Source: Solanum dulcamara (taxonomy: Eukaryota > Streptophyta > Magnoliopsida > Solanales > Solanaceae). Taken from it: a DNA stretch of 64,000 nt. Under the pieces are notes generated by a model. The model was not told the origin of the DNA. It worked only from the letters and a program-made list of their open reading frames with translations, and made no database searches. This document shows, piece by piece, positions 37,861-48,625 of this stretch (the first letter of the stretch is position 1; the number at the start of each line of letters is the position of its first letter). Made by a program: the position numbers and the translations under genes. Location of the stretch: contig NC_077242.1 of assembly GCF_947179165.1 (NCBI RefSeq), forward strand, positions 32,299,097 through 32,363,096, read 5' to 3'.

Positions 37861-39490
37861 TCATCTTGGGCTATACCTATGCACTATATAAACACCCGTA
37901 AAATATATTAGGAAAAAGGTGAGTGTAAACACAAAGAAAATCAATTTGGTCAAACAAAACTAAAGATCACCAAAACAAAAGGCAAATCGCCTAATGAACA
38001 AGGGCGGGCTCAGTCGAGCTTCTAGCCGAGTTGGCAAAATGCCGAGCATCATCAGCGAACAGGCTTATCTCACCAAAAGTAACAGATTGGTTGCAAGGTA
38101 AACTTAATTTTTTTAGGGAAAAAGGGCAAGGGGATGCGCATATAGGCGAATCGCGGAGGTGTATCGGTGAGCCATCAGTATCTCACCAAATCGTTCAAAG
38201 AGAACTGGCACCTGAGATCAAAAAGGACGAGTAAACTCATCCTTTTGCGAATTGCCAAACACCTAGGCGAACCCGTTTGACACCGCAAAATAGCCCATAA
38301 CCACAATTTCAAAAGTTTTTGAGTAGTCCTTTCCCCCACATGCATTTCAACCATTCCCAAATATAATTTTCACAAAACTAGTAGACTCCCCCCATTACCC
38401 AACAACATAATAACTCCAATTCCCTTTGAAACTAAGTAACTCACTATGAATTTGAAAAAACTTTCCCTTAAGAATGATGTCATCCATCTATCATTGGAAA
38501 AATCAGGAATTCATAGAGTCGGGTTTGCTCAAACTTCACCCCCAAATAGGATATTAAACATATGCCCTAGCATCTAATATTGAAGAATCCCCATATGCAA
38601 TTCAGGCCAAATATGGCAATATGATTATCAACCAATAAACAATCACAAATTTGAACATTCATGACAAAACTGACCTCATATCAACATGCCCAATCAACAT
38701 AAAGTTAAGAACATCTAAGCCACTCAAAGTATTAGCACAACAATAGAGGCAATATAGAATTTGAACCAAGGAAACACACCTGTAAAATGCTAAAATGAGG
38801 AACAAGATAAAGATGGATGAACACAAGCTTTAATCCACACAAATGTAAAAAGATCGACAGTCAAATAAAAGAAATTACACTGTAATAAGGGAAATAATAG
38901 GAGGTGAAAATGTAGGAAGATGAACGAGTGAAATTTGAAGAGTTGGAAATTTAAATGAAAGAGGGCCCTTTTAATTCTAGGTGGCCATTCAAATCGGCGA
39001 GGAGTAACTAATGGGACCAACTGGATCGATGAGTCGATAATCAACCCCGTACTCGCTGAGTGTGTTGTACTCCTTAGGTTCCTGGTTGAGTGAATTGGCG
39101 AGGATGATGGAACTCGCCAACTCAAGCAGGCGAGTCACCAAATGGTATATCAGTTCTCCAATAGTTCTAGAACACCTGGGACTTTTAAGGTCTTCCGGAG
39201 TTTAGAAAGGCCATCTTAAGCGGGCTCGTTGTATACATCGATGAATCGCCAAGTCAAACTGGGGCTTGTCTATATGATCAGAACCTTAAGGGATAAGTTT
39301 CCCATCTTGACGCCTAAAAATACATCCCCAACGGGCTTTCCTACTAGGTTCGGCGGCTCGCCAATTAATTCCCATTACCCTCCCACTGAGATACTTCGAT
39401 TGAGTCCAACTTCAACCTACACAATGAACATACAATTATTGAAAACACTAAAACTTGGGTTGCCTCCCAAGAAGAACCTTAGTTAATGTC
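37861..39490 (-). other. Noncoding region of the Athila-type element downstream of pol
   Basis: 1.6 kb between the third ORF and the end of pol. It holds two clusters of TCGCCAA/GGCGAG words (about 38,000-38,280 and 38,990-39,370), like those in the LTRs. At 39,440-39,500 the minus strand reads CGTGCCACGACATTAACTAA and CTTGGGAGGCAACCCAAG, the latter a hairpin-capable block (CTTGGG...CCCAAG). No convincing ORF. Confidence 0.55.
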
Positions 39491-39512
39491 GTGGCACGAT
39501 GTAGACATAAAT

Positions 39513-40055
39513 TCAAGCATCATCCAAATACACCACTTCAATCATTCGTAGACTAAGGCCTTCACAAAAATACAACTTGAGGCATTTTCCATTAACTTTG
39601 AACGTCGACCCATCTTTGTTTTCAACCACAATAGTACAATTTTCAAACACATGAACAACTTTAAAGGGCCTAGACCATTTAGACTTCAACTTCTTGAGAA
39701 ATAATCGGAGATGAGAGTTGAAAAGCAATACAAAATCACCGACTCTAAAATACCATTTCAAGATGTGAGCATCATGCCATTTCTTCACCCTTACCTTGTA
39801 GATAGTTGAACTTTCATAAGCTCAGAGCCTGAATTCCTCTAGAGCGTGAAGTTGGTCAACTCAATCTTTGGATGCTGACTCCCAGTTCATGTTCATACTT
39901 TCAAAGCCTATAGAGCCTTATGCTCTAGTTCAACCGGTAAGTGACATGCTTTTCCAAACACCAATTGGTATGGGGACATGCAAATTGGTGTCTTGTAAGC
40001 AGTTCGATAGGCCTATAAGGTATCCTCTAACTTTCAAGACCAATTCGATCTATTA
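39513..40055 (-). pseudogene. Integrase C-terminal part of the Athila-type element; catalytic core deleted
   Basis: The minus strand at about 39,789-40,040 encodes the downstream part of the core domain (YRTAYKTPI, then [20 protein letters not shown] and LEEFRLRAYESSTIYK), and 39,513-39,788 encodes the C-terminal region KKWHDAHILKWYFRVGDFVL and SKWSRPFKVV. The upstream zinc-binding domain and the D,D,E core, normally several hundred codons, are absent: RNase H sequence ends at about 40,056 and the next recognisable text is already C-terminal integrase. This copy therefore could not encode an active integrase. Confidence 0.85.
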
Positions 40056-41480
40056 CTATTCACTATCTTCACAAGACACTTCAACTTTCCCACTTTCTGA
40101 CAAATGATCGGCAACCTGATTTTCACACTCTTTACGATCTTTCACCTCAAAATTGAATTTTTGCAGCAACACCCAATGGATCAACCGAGGTTTAGTGTCT
40201 TTATTTGCCATTAAATAACGAATTGCAGCTTGATCAGTATGAACCACTACCTTCGTACCCAAGAGATAAGCACGAAACTTTTCAAATGCATAAACAACCG
40301 CTAACAACTCTTGCTTAGTAACGGTGTAGTTCTTTTAGGCTACATTCAACGTCTTGCTAGCATAGTAGATGGGGTGAAATAAATTTGCCTTTCTCTGGCC
40401 AACAACAGCCCCCAATGCCACACCACTTGCATCACACATAAGTTCAAAAGGAATTCTCCAATCCGGAGCCACAATAATAGGAGCTGAAATAAGCTTCTCT
40501 TTCAAGCATATGAAGTCCTTGATACAAGTGTCATCAAACTCGAACACACTATCTTTCTCACGCAACTTGCACAACGGACAGGCCACTTTAGAGAAGTCCT
40601 TGATGAACCTTCGATAGAACTCGACATGTCCCAAAAAACTTCACACACCCTTTACCAATATAGGAGGAAGAAAATGTGCAATCATTTCCACTTTCACTTG
40701 GACTACTTGAATACTATGTCCTGAAATTTTGTGGCCCAATAATATACCTTCTTTCACCATAAAGTGGCACTTCTCCCAATTCAACACGAGGTTAGTTTCG
40801 ACACATCTTTTTAACACTTGACTAAGATGTTCAGGGCATGCATCAAATGTGTCCCCCACCACCGAAAAATCATCCATAAAGACTTTTATGGTATCTTCTA
40901 CCATATCGGAAAAAATAGATAACATATATATTTGAAAAGACTAGGGGGCATTGCATAATTCGAAAGGCATCCGCCTAAAAGCAAAAGTGTCATACGGACA
41001 CGTGAAAGTTGTCTTCTCTTGATCCTCAAAGGCAATAGAAATCTAGTTATACCCAGAGTACTCATCTAAAAAGAAATACCAACCCCTACCTACAAGATGA
41101 TCCAACATTTGGTCCATGAAAGGCATAAGGAAATGTTCTTTCTCCGTGCAAGCATTCAGCTTCCGATAAACCATGCATACCCTCCAAATAGTAACCAGTC
41201 GCATCGATACAAGCTTATTCTTTTCATTGGCACGATAGTCATGCCAGCTTTTTTAGGAACACATTAAACATGGATCACCCATTTGCTATCGGTAATGGGA
41301 TACACAATACTCTTATCAAGCCACTTAATTATTTCTTTATTCACCACTTCTTGCATTAGAGGGTATAATCTCCTTTGGTGCTCGATGCTAGGCTTACTAT
41401 CATTGGCCAGCTGAATCTTGTGTTACACACACCGGGAGGAATGCCTACAATGTCGGCAATTGTCCACCCAATAGCTTTGA
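40056..41480 (-). pseudogene. Reverse transcriptase and RNase H of the Athila-type element, broken
   Basis: Copies the element RNA into DNA and removes the RNA template. Reading on the minus strand: VVNKEIIKWLDKSIVYPI near 41,310-41,360; YRKLNACTEKEHFLMPFMDQ near 41,120-41,180; FTCPYDTFAFRRMPFELCN near 40,950-41,010; the catalytic FMDD at 40,869-40,880; then LVLNWEKCHFMVKEGI. RNase H follows with FELMCDASGVALGAVV (first Asp) at about 40,410-40,460, [16 protein letters not shown] (Glu) and [12 protein letters not shown] (Asp) at 40,215-40,300. Stops occur at about 41,045, 40,946 and 40,335. The FMDD form of the RT active site is typical of the Athila lineage. Confidence 0.9.
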
Positions 41481-41991
41481 TAAATTTCCATAACACACTC
41501 ACAAGAGCATGCACTTGTTCCTCAACTAAATCAGCAGCTATTAGCCTATTATGATGAGAAAAGTAGAATTTGCCCCTGAGAACACATATTTAAGATAAGA
41601 TGAAGTACCTTAAGCTCAAGCTTGGGTGGTTCATCTATCGAAGGCTTGTCGGGTGGTGTGACCCTATTTTCAGATCAATCTCTAACCGCACAGGGTTTTT
41701 TGATTAGAAACCAATACTTGTAAGCGCTGCTACCACTTCATCATAGTCGGGGATTTCTTCCCCATCATAGTTCAGCAAAACTGCTTCTAACGACTCTCCA
41801 ACATTAGAAACTTTTTCACACTTGCCAAAGCTTTATCCACAATATCGATCACTAAGATGACATGAAGATTACTAGGTTGTTTCATCGACTTACAAACATT
41901 AAAAGTGACTTACTCAGCATTTACCTGAAATTTCAATTCACCACTCTCTACATCAACCAAAACTCGTCTAGTAGCCAAGAATGGCCTACCA
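41481..41991 (-). pseudogene. Protease C-terminal part and protease-RT linker of the Athila-type element
   Basis: At 41,955-41,995 the minus strand encodes ILGRPFLATRRVLVDVE and GELKFQVNAE, which continue the protease fragment at 44,255-44,470. The 2.25 kb solo LTR sits exactly between PIIL and GRPFLA. The remaining 450 bases are the poorly conserved linker towards RT, with stops. Confidence 0.82.
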
Positions 41992-41996
41992 AGAAT
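41992..41996. repeat. Target-site duplication of the solo LTR, left copy
   Basis: AGAAT at 41,992-41,996 matches AGGAT at 44,250-44,254 with one mismatch. The duplicated codons belong to the protease reading frame. Confidence 0.75.
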
Positions 41997-42354
41997 TGTT
42001 GAAACCCAATTTTGACCATCCAAAACGCAAATTAGCTATCAAATTTCTTTAAATTTCGAATATTTTTAAAATAATTAGCTTTTATAAAAATAAATATATT
42101 TTCATGTTCTTCTTAACTATTTTTATCTTTTTATAAATTTTAGTATAATATAGATATTCTATATAACTATATCTTTGATTATTATTTATGTGGTTATTCG
42201 AAAATCATCTTAAAAGATTTTATTCTCTACTAAATACAATATTAGTTAGGTTAATTTAATTACAATTTGTATTTTTGAAATTTTTAGTTTTTTTTTTTAA
42301 AAAAACCATTCTCCCACATCGAAAATTGATAAAGAATTTGGGGTTTTTGGAGTC

Positions 42355-42362
42355 TATATAAA
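42355..42362 (+). promoter_or_regulatory. TATA box of the solo LTR
   Basis: GTCTATATAAAGG is a strong plant TATA context. It is preceded by TTCTCCCACATCGAAAA at about 42,308-42,324. Confidence 0.6.
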
Positions 42363-43329
42363 GGTTCATATTCTTATTAAGAAGAGAGAAAAAGTGGAAG
42401 GTTTTTTAGGCACCCAAAGTTAGAAATTTTCTTAACTTGGCTAGGATTTTGGACTCTTGTCCCTAGCTTAAAAGTTGTGAAAATGTCTAGCTTTCAATTT
42501 TTATTTTTCTTCAAGGAAAATAGGAGATTGAAGTCGAAATTTAGGCTAAAAACAGTATTCTTATAACATCGAACCCACGAAGGTTCTAGTCTAAATTTTT
42601 AATTTTTCTTTTGTGGATTGGAGTTTCATCAAGCTTTTGGGTGGTGGTGAAGTTGTCTTCCGCTTATCGTCTTTAGTCTCGCTGCCCGAAAAGAGGTAAA
42701 ATCTTTTCTCAGATTTATTTTATTTAATTATTTCATATTTTATATTTAGTTAATTCGTAGTCTTATTTTTTTTAGTTAATATGTATTAAGAATAATTAGA
42801 TTAATGATAGAAATTTCTTATAGTTAACATGTGTTAGGATTAATTAGCTATCATGTGTTAGAATTATTTCATGAAAGCTCTTAGTTTTGTTCATTATTTT
42901 TTCAAGTAGTTTTCTTTGACAATATAGATTTTCATGTTTTCAATTTCTTCTTTTAACATGATTTAGATAACAAAAATATGCTTAAAGTTTTTATTTAATT
43001 AGAACTTTCATGGCCTAATTTATTTAATTTTTTCTTTAAAATTTGAGCTTGTATAGTGTATATATTAAATCCATGTTTTTTAGTTACTTGAATATATTTC
43101 TTTTTTCCTTTCCTTTGTCTACATATATGTATGTTGTTAGTCACTTCTAGGATGCCCATAAATTTGATACCTTAAAATATCATAATATGTTCCTTGGTTA
43201 GCTTAAAATGAGTAAATGCTTATATAATTTTATTTTGGTGCATATCATTGGATTTTGAGTCTCCCATCATCTTGCTCGAATTGCTAGAAAGTTGATACAT
43301 GGAAAGGACTAATATACATGGTTTGAATA

Positions 43330-43610
43330 TTGATATTGGATTGTACACATGAAATAGAGGTGGAAAACAATATCGTATACACTGATATACAGTATCTATA
43401 TAGTCTGATATGTAAGAAAACAATGTTGTATATACTGATATACAGTATATATATAGTCTGATATACAGTGATATACAGCAGATATAGGGAACAAACAGGT
43501 GGTATACTATGTATATACAGTTTGATATACAAAAATAATATTATATACATTGTATGCAACGAATATATAGTTCGATATACAATGTATATACAACTGCGAT
43601 ATATAGTGGA
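43330..43610 (+). repeat. GATATACAG-type imperfect tandem repeats in the solo LTR
   Basis: Units built around CTGATATACAGTATATATA and TAGTCTGATATACAG recur about every 30-60 bases. ORFs on either strand here are low-complexity products of the repeat. Confidence 0.7.
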
Positions 43611-44254
43611 ATTGTGTTTAAGGCCCAAAATGCAGATGACCCAACAACTTAGTCCAGGCATACAGAAACTAAGTGTCGGGCCATATTTTTATGTGTTATT
43701 TATTGCTTATTTATATTGATTTTGGTTGTAATAATTTATTTACTTATGTTATTTATGCTTGCTTAGATATTAATTTTAATTTATTTTAACTTAATTAGAT
43801 TTTCCTAAAGATAAACCAATTCATGTTAATTAACTCTTTAAATGATTTTCTACCTTTACTTAGTCATTTGATAAACATTTGTTTTTTTTAATATACATGT
43901 ATATTATTTTCAATATTTAAGTTTCATCATTTTTTCTAAAAACAATTTTAAAGTCTTCATTACTTCTTAAATTAATATTTTCCCAAAGTTAGTCAAATAA
44001 TTTTTAAATCATCAGACAACCCCATATTATCAGTTATTTTAAGTGTTAAAACCTTCTTAAAATAGTAATATGAACCTCGTACCTTTTCTCTGAATTTTTA
44101 AGACTTAAAGCTGTTAGAGTCTTTTAAATTAAGTTTTCTTAATTAAGTGGTGACTCTTCTTTTACTAACCAATATTTTTTTCTCTATAAAGTTGTAATTA
44201 ATTTTTAATAAAAAATAATTTTTAAATCATTTATTTCCGACAAAACAAGGATAA

Positions 44255-45012
44255 TGGGCACCTCCGCATCAATTTCACAATCAAGAATTACAAAATCTGC
44301 TGGAAAAATGAATTTGTCAACCTTTACCAAAATATCATAGAGAATACTAATGGGTAGCTTGATTGTTCGGTCGGCCATGAGTAACCTCATAGTAGTTAGT
44401 TTAGGTTCACCCAACCGAACTGTTTGAAAATGGCATAGAGCATCAAATTTATGCTTGCACCCAAATCACAAAGTGCCTTAGCGAATTGGTACAGCCCTAT
44501 AGTGCATGGAATTGTGAACGCCCCGGGATCATCCCTTTTCACCACGATGTTGTTTGACATAATTGCACTACAGATGTAGGACACTTCAATAGTTTCGAAG
44601 TCCATATTACGCTTTTTCGTCGCAAGCTCCTTCATGAACTTCACATAACCGGGCATCTGTAATAGTGCTTCAATCAAAGGTAAATTTATTGAGAGATTCT
44701 TGAACACCGAGAGGAACTTTTGAAACTTGATATCCTCATCTTTCTTTTTCAAACGTTGAGGGAAAGGAGGTTGAACTTTTGGAAGCTTCTTTGGAGACAC
44801 CATCGGTGGAATAACACCCACATTGGAATTGGGAGACGCACCAAAATCAATCTCCATCGGGCATCTTTCATTTGATTGGACTGATCATTATTGAGTTCTT
44901 CGGCTAGCTCATCACTTTTGAATAATTTGGTTTTCCCTTTGGATGAACTTGTAGCTTCATTAGTTGGTACATTCTCACCAACATCTTTTCCGCTTCTAGT
45001 CAAAATAGCCAT
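44255..45012 (-). pseudogene. gag C-terminus and aspartic protease of the Athila-type element, broken
   Basis: Minus strand. 44,749-45,012 encodes ILTRSGKDVG and a lysine-rich linker. 44,396-44,857 encodes PPFPQRLKKKDEDIKFQKFL, LPLIEALLQMPGYVKFMKEL and FETIEVSYICSAIMSNNIV, the conserved block in front of the protease in this lineage. The active site reads DLGAS in LCDLGASINLM (DLGAS at 44,453-44,467), and 44,255-44,414 continues TTMRLLMADRTIK, KVDKFIFPADFVILDCEID and AEVPIIL. The frame shifts between these two parts near 44,400-44,410 and near 44,860. The protein is interrupted after PIIL by the solo LTR and resumes at 41,995. Confidence 0.9.
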
Positions 45013-45853
45013 GCATTACGCGTTGTCATTCTTAGGATTAGCAACGGTATCACTTGGGAAACCTCCCTTTGGTCTTGAGTTAAGATGAGCTGAGATTTGA
45101 CCAATTTGAGCTTCCAATTGCTTAATTGACACTAAATGCAAAGTGACCATTTGATTTAAAGAAGAGAAATCAGATTTCATCTCTTTCAACACCTTTCCAA
45201 ACCTTTGACTATGTTCAAAATTCTAGCAAGCATATCTTCTGTACGAAAATTTTCCGGATCAGAACTCGCCTCTTTAGGCTTTCGATGAGGAGCAACATAT
45301 GTCTCACGATCACCATGACCATCTCTTCAAGCATTTCTTTTATCACGCCAGTCCCTATCTCTCAACCATTGTCGCGCTCTTTGTTCGAACCTTAGTTCCC
45401 TACCCGTCCTTTATAATGTTGTTTTAGCCATGTTCTCATCCGTTGGGTGGTCCTTCTCAAGCCGCTCTTTAGTCATCCCAACATGGAGAGGAGATACATT
45501 ATCTTCTCGGATATGCCAAGCACGATTAATCTTTTTCATTCCTAATGTGATCATGATGATCCTCATGAGCGAGACCTCTAAAGAACCCTTTCATTTGAAA
45601 CAGCTGCAACATAGTACCAGTGACATGAAAGATAGTGTTTCCCATAGTAGGGATAATCTTATCGCTCCAGCACTTTCAATTTGATCAACATTCACATCGT
45701 GCAAATTTCCAATGTCATCATTCCGTCTACAACATTACTTTCATTAACACTCATCTATTCACCTATCAAAGAGAAAAACAAACAAACTATAGTAAAGCAG
45801 TCCTACTACAAATAACTAGATCACAAACCACTTCACTAAAAGAAATCTAATCA
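45013..45853 (-). pseudogene. gag of the Athila-type element, internally deleted
   Basis: Minus strand. Near 45,550-45,640 it encodes [19 protein letters not shown] and HDHIRN, the start of the conserved gag domain. The bulk of the domain that should follow is absent: within about 100 bases the sequence is already in a charged region with RQWLRDRDWRDKRNA (about 45,340-45,400) and PHRKPKEASSDP. No zinc knuckle can be seen. Stops and a frameshift follow. The short leader between PBS and gag is also reduced. The protein would have formed the particle shell. Confidence 0.75.
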
Positions 45854-45875
45854 CCGTTCTCCGGCAACAGTGCCA
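45854..45875 (-). promoter_or_regulatory. Primer-binding site of the Athila-type element
   Basis: The minus strand reads TGGCACTGTTGCCGGAGAAC just inside the 5' LTR. It differs at a few bases from TGGCGCCGTTGCCGGGGA, the site used by Athila-like elements and complementary to the 3' end of an Asp tRNA. Confidence 0.88.
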
Positions 45876-45879
45876 TTTT

Positions 45880-47451
45880 TTATAACTCTCAACTATACTT
45901 CTTACGATTCAGAGTGTAGGCGATTTTTAGCAATATAAATCCAACATGTGAGGTCGGGGTCGAATCCCACATGGAATGGTTAAGAATAGACTTCAATTAA
46001 GAAGTAAGAACATTCTCTAGACTTTTGTAGCGTAAAAACAAGTAGATTGTAACATAAAGTAAATCTGTAAATTTCTTTACCAGAATTCTAAGAGTTAGCA
46101 AGATTCGATATTAAAACAATTTCACTAATTTGATTTGTAACAAGCTAAGAAAGGCTTCTAGGGGAGGTGCAAAGTTGAAATTGAGGTTCTAATAAGGGTA
46201 AATGCACAACTCAGCATCATTAATTCTCAATACATAGGAATAGGTTAATCATTTATATAAGATAGCATCCATTGATCGCTATTTATTTCTACATGCAAGC
46301 ACTTTCGAGCCTAAACATACAATCCAACAACACTAACCCGATCCTTAGCAAAACCTCCTCCCACGAAAGAGGTTACAATTGATAAACAAGAATCAACGGT
46401 TATTTGATAATTTGGTAACATCACAATTTCTAGCTAATAATGAAGATCTAACATAAAAATATGTTTGCAACCATAATTCATAATTTATGAGTTGTAACAA
46501 AAATTCAGCTATAGAACAAAAATCTAACCCAATAGCACCCCCCTAGATGTAGGGGATTTAGCTACACATAACAGAAATTAAAGAAATTATATCAAAGTAA
46601 TTATCATCCATCTGATTCATCAAAGTTTGAATCCAAAATCCAAAGCCCAAAGCTAAAATCTCCAAAATAAATTCCAAAACCCCAAGATAGCTTCAAGGTT
46701 TTTGTCTATGAGTCTTAGTAGTGAAAAAATGTCCCTTATTTTCCTTTGAAAACTCTATTTATAAGAGTGCAAAATACCAGGCAAAATTGTCCCTTGGAAC
46801 CACTTCGACGACGTTAGTTGGGCTCGTTGAAGTGGTTGTCATATCATCGATTTTTCCTTTACCTCGCCTACTAAAATGTTTCTCCTTCACTTCATGATCT
46901 ATGATTAGGTGAGCTCGGTCTCTCTCTCCGAAATATTCGATGAGTCACAGTTTTTACCTCTCACATGGTTCTTCATTCGCTTTCTTTTCCTGAGGCTCTG
47001 ACATTTTAGGTGAGTTTGGGCATGCTCTCACCTTTCATATCATCGGGTTGCCGATTTGCCTACCTACTCGCCATTTCGATGTTCTTTCGATGCCCTTTTA
47101 CAATGGCATTTAGGCTATCGCGATGCAACTCGCCTAAATCACTTTGGTGAATCGCCAACATCCGCTTCCCTCGCCAAAAGGCTCAAGCTTTTATCCTTGA
47201 GTTCTTGTTCGATCGGCGAGGTTTTGATGCCTTTGGCGACCCGTGTAAAGCTCTTTGCGAGCTTCAGCTTCCATTTTGCTCAATTTTGTCCTTTTTACTT
47301 CTTTTCTTCGATGTTTAACTCGTGATTGATCCTTAACACCTTTCACATGTAAATAAGCACTTTGAAGTCAATTTTGGACACAACAAAAGCAAAGAGGAAA
47401 GTAATTTCTTGTATTTTGAGCTATAAATGAGTCCAAATTCCCGACTCATTA
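45880..47451 (-). repeat. 5' LTR of the Athila-type element
   Basis: 1,572-bp copy of 21,678-23,284. Termini are mutated (plus-strand TTATAACTCTC and CGACTCATTA), followed by the TSD GTCTT. A TCGCCAA/GGCGAG-rich stretch occupies about 46,800-47,250. Confidence 0.9.
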
Positions 47452-48625
47452 GTCTTTTATATCACCTCACTGATTTTACACTTCAATAATTAGTCTTGGT
47501 GCTCAGCCTAAACCCTTTAGACTCCAAAGTCTGTATCCAAACCTCCAACTTGCATAACTTTTTCATGAATCACATCTATCAAAACTATGTCATCCGCAAA
47601 TAACTTACACCACGACGCCTTACCTTGAATTTTGTGTGTCTATACATCCATCACTAAGGCAAATAAAATAGGCTAAGGGTTGATCTATGATACAACCCAA
47701 CAATAAAGGAAAGTGTTCCAAGTCTTCTTCCACTGTTCTTACTAGGATCTTTGTTCCATCTTACTTGTTCTTTATCGACCTAGCTAGTGTACGCCCCATG
47801 TACACCTTATCCTCTAATCACCTCTATAGAACCTCCCTAAGAACTTTGTCATAAGTCTTTTCTAGGTCCATGAACACCATATGTAAGTCCTTTTTCATTT
47901 TTCTATATTTCTCCACTAGTCTCCTTACGAGATGAATGGCTCGTGTAGTCAAACACCCTAGCATAAATCCGCACTAGTTCTCAAAAATAGTCATGATCTT
48001 CCTCAACCTCAACTACACCACCCTGTCCCAAACTTTCATGGCATAGCTTAGAAACTTCATGCCCATATAATTATTGCAATTTTAAATTTCATCCTTGTTC
48101 TTGTAATAGAATCATCACATTCCATCTCTATTTTTGGTGCATCTTTGCGTCTTGAGAATGACATTAAAAAATTTAGTCAGTCACTCCATACCTACTGTGT
48201 ATGTGCTCTTTCAAAAATTCATATCAAAATCTTGCCTGGCCCATTCTCTCTACCCCTACACATCCTACGAATAGTACACTTAACCTCCTCAACCTTTATA
48301 CCTCTACGTAATCATAATTGCGACACCACTTTTAGTGCTCAAAATTTCTAGCACAGTGTCTTTGTCCCCCTCTTCATCCAACAACTTATGAAAGTATGTT
48401 GTCATCTCTACCATTATTTTATCGTCCTCATTCTTGATACACTTCACTTGGTCAAGGTCTCAAGTCCTTCTCTCTCTAGCCTTGGATAGACGGTATAACT
48501 TCTTGCCCTCACCTTTGTCCTCTAATTTTGTGTATAAGTGCTCAAAGGTTGTTTTTTGGCCATAACTGCTAAGTTAGCCTCCTTCAATATATACTTCTCC
48601 CTCTTAGTGATAAATAGCTTTAATT
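47452..48625 (-). pseudogene. Split RTE LINE, 5' part (RT palm and upstream)
   Basis: Minus-strand continuation of the LINE at 20,687-21,677. From the right, it encodes LKEANLAVMAKKQPLSTYTQ and DLDQVKCIKNEDDKIMVEMT (homologous to 5,085-5,130 of the full-length copy), then fragments of RT, then LFADDIVLID with the catalytic FADD at 47,589-47,600, and LLKCKISEV next to the insertion point. The alignment to the full-length LINE continues without loss across the Athila insertion: SEV on this side, AEVRLDTQ on the other. Upstream endonuclease sequence is missing, so the original insertion was 5' truncated near 48,625. Many stops and indels. Confidence 0.85.

Larger units (their letters stand above)
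41997..44249 (+). mobile_element. Solo LTR (2.25 kb) inside the Athila protease
   Basis: Starts TGTTGAAACCC and ends CGACAAAACA (TG...CA), with a near-perfect 5-bp TSD. No coding region, PBS or second LTR is present, so it is best read as a solo LTR left by recombination between two LTRs. A TATA box TATATAAA lies at 42,355-42,362, only about 360 bases from the 5' end, which would leave an unusually long R-U5 of about 1.9 kb if the plus orientation is right. A GATATAC-rich tandem region fills 43,330-43,610. The parent family is not represented elsewhere in the window. Confidence 0.82.
21678..47451 (-). mobile_element. Athila-type gypsy retrotransposon inserted into an RTE LINE
   Basis: Minus-strand element spanning 25,774 bp, of which 13.1 kb are later insertions (24,737-35,612 and 41,997-44,249). 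LTRs are 1,607 and 1,572 bp. The 5-bp flanks GTGTT (21,673-21,677) and GTCTT (47,452-47,456) form a TSD with one mismatch. The Asp-tRNA-type PBS, protease DLGASINLM, RT FMDD and an extra ORF between pol and the 3' LTR point to the Athila lineage. Gag and integrase carry large deletions, so this copy is defective. The LTR pair differs at about 14 of 107 bases in a hand-aligned stretch (about 21,702-21,808 versus 45,904-46,010), implying an old insertion. Confidence 0.9.

Noticed and set aside
43330..43610. Direct repeats considered as a CRISPR-like array
   Set aside because: Repeats are imperfect and overlapping with no regular unique spacers, and this is a eukaryotic genome.
43284..43719. Tyr/Ile-rich ORFs on both strands in the solo LTR
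   Set aside because: Low-complexity products of the GATATAC tandem repeats; no start context or domain.
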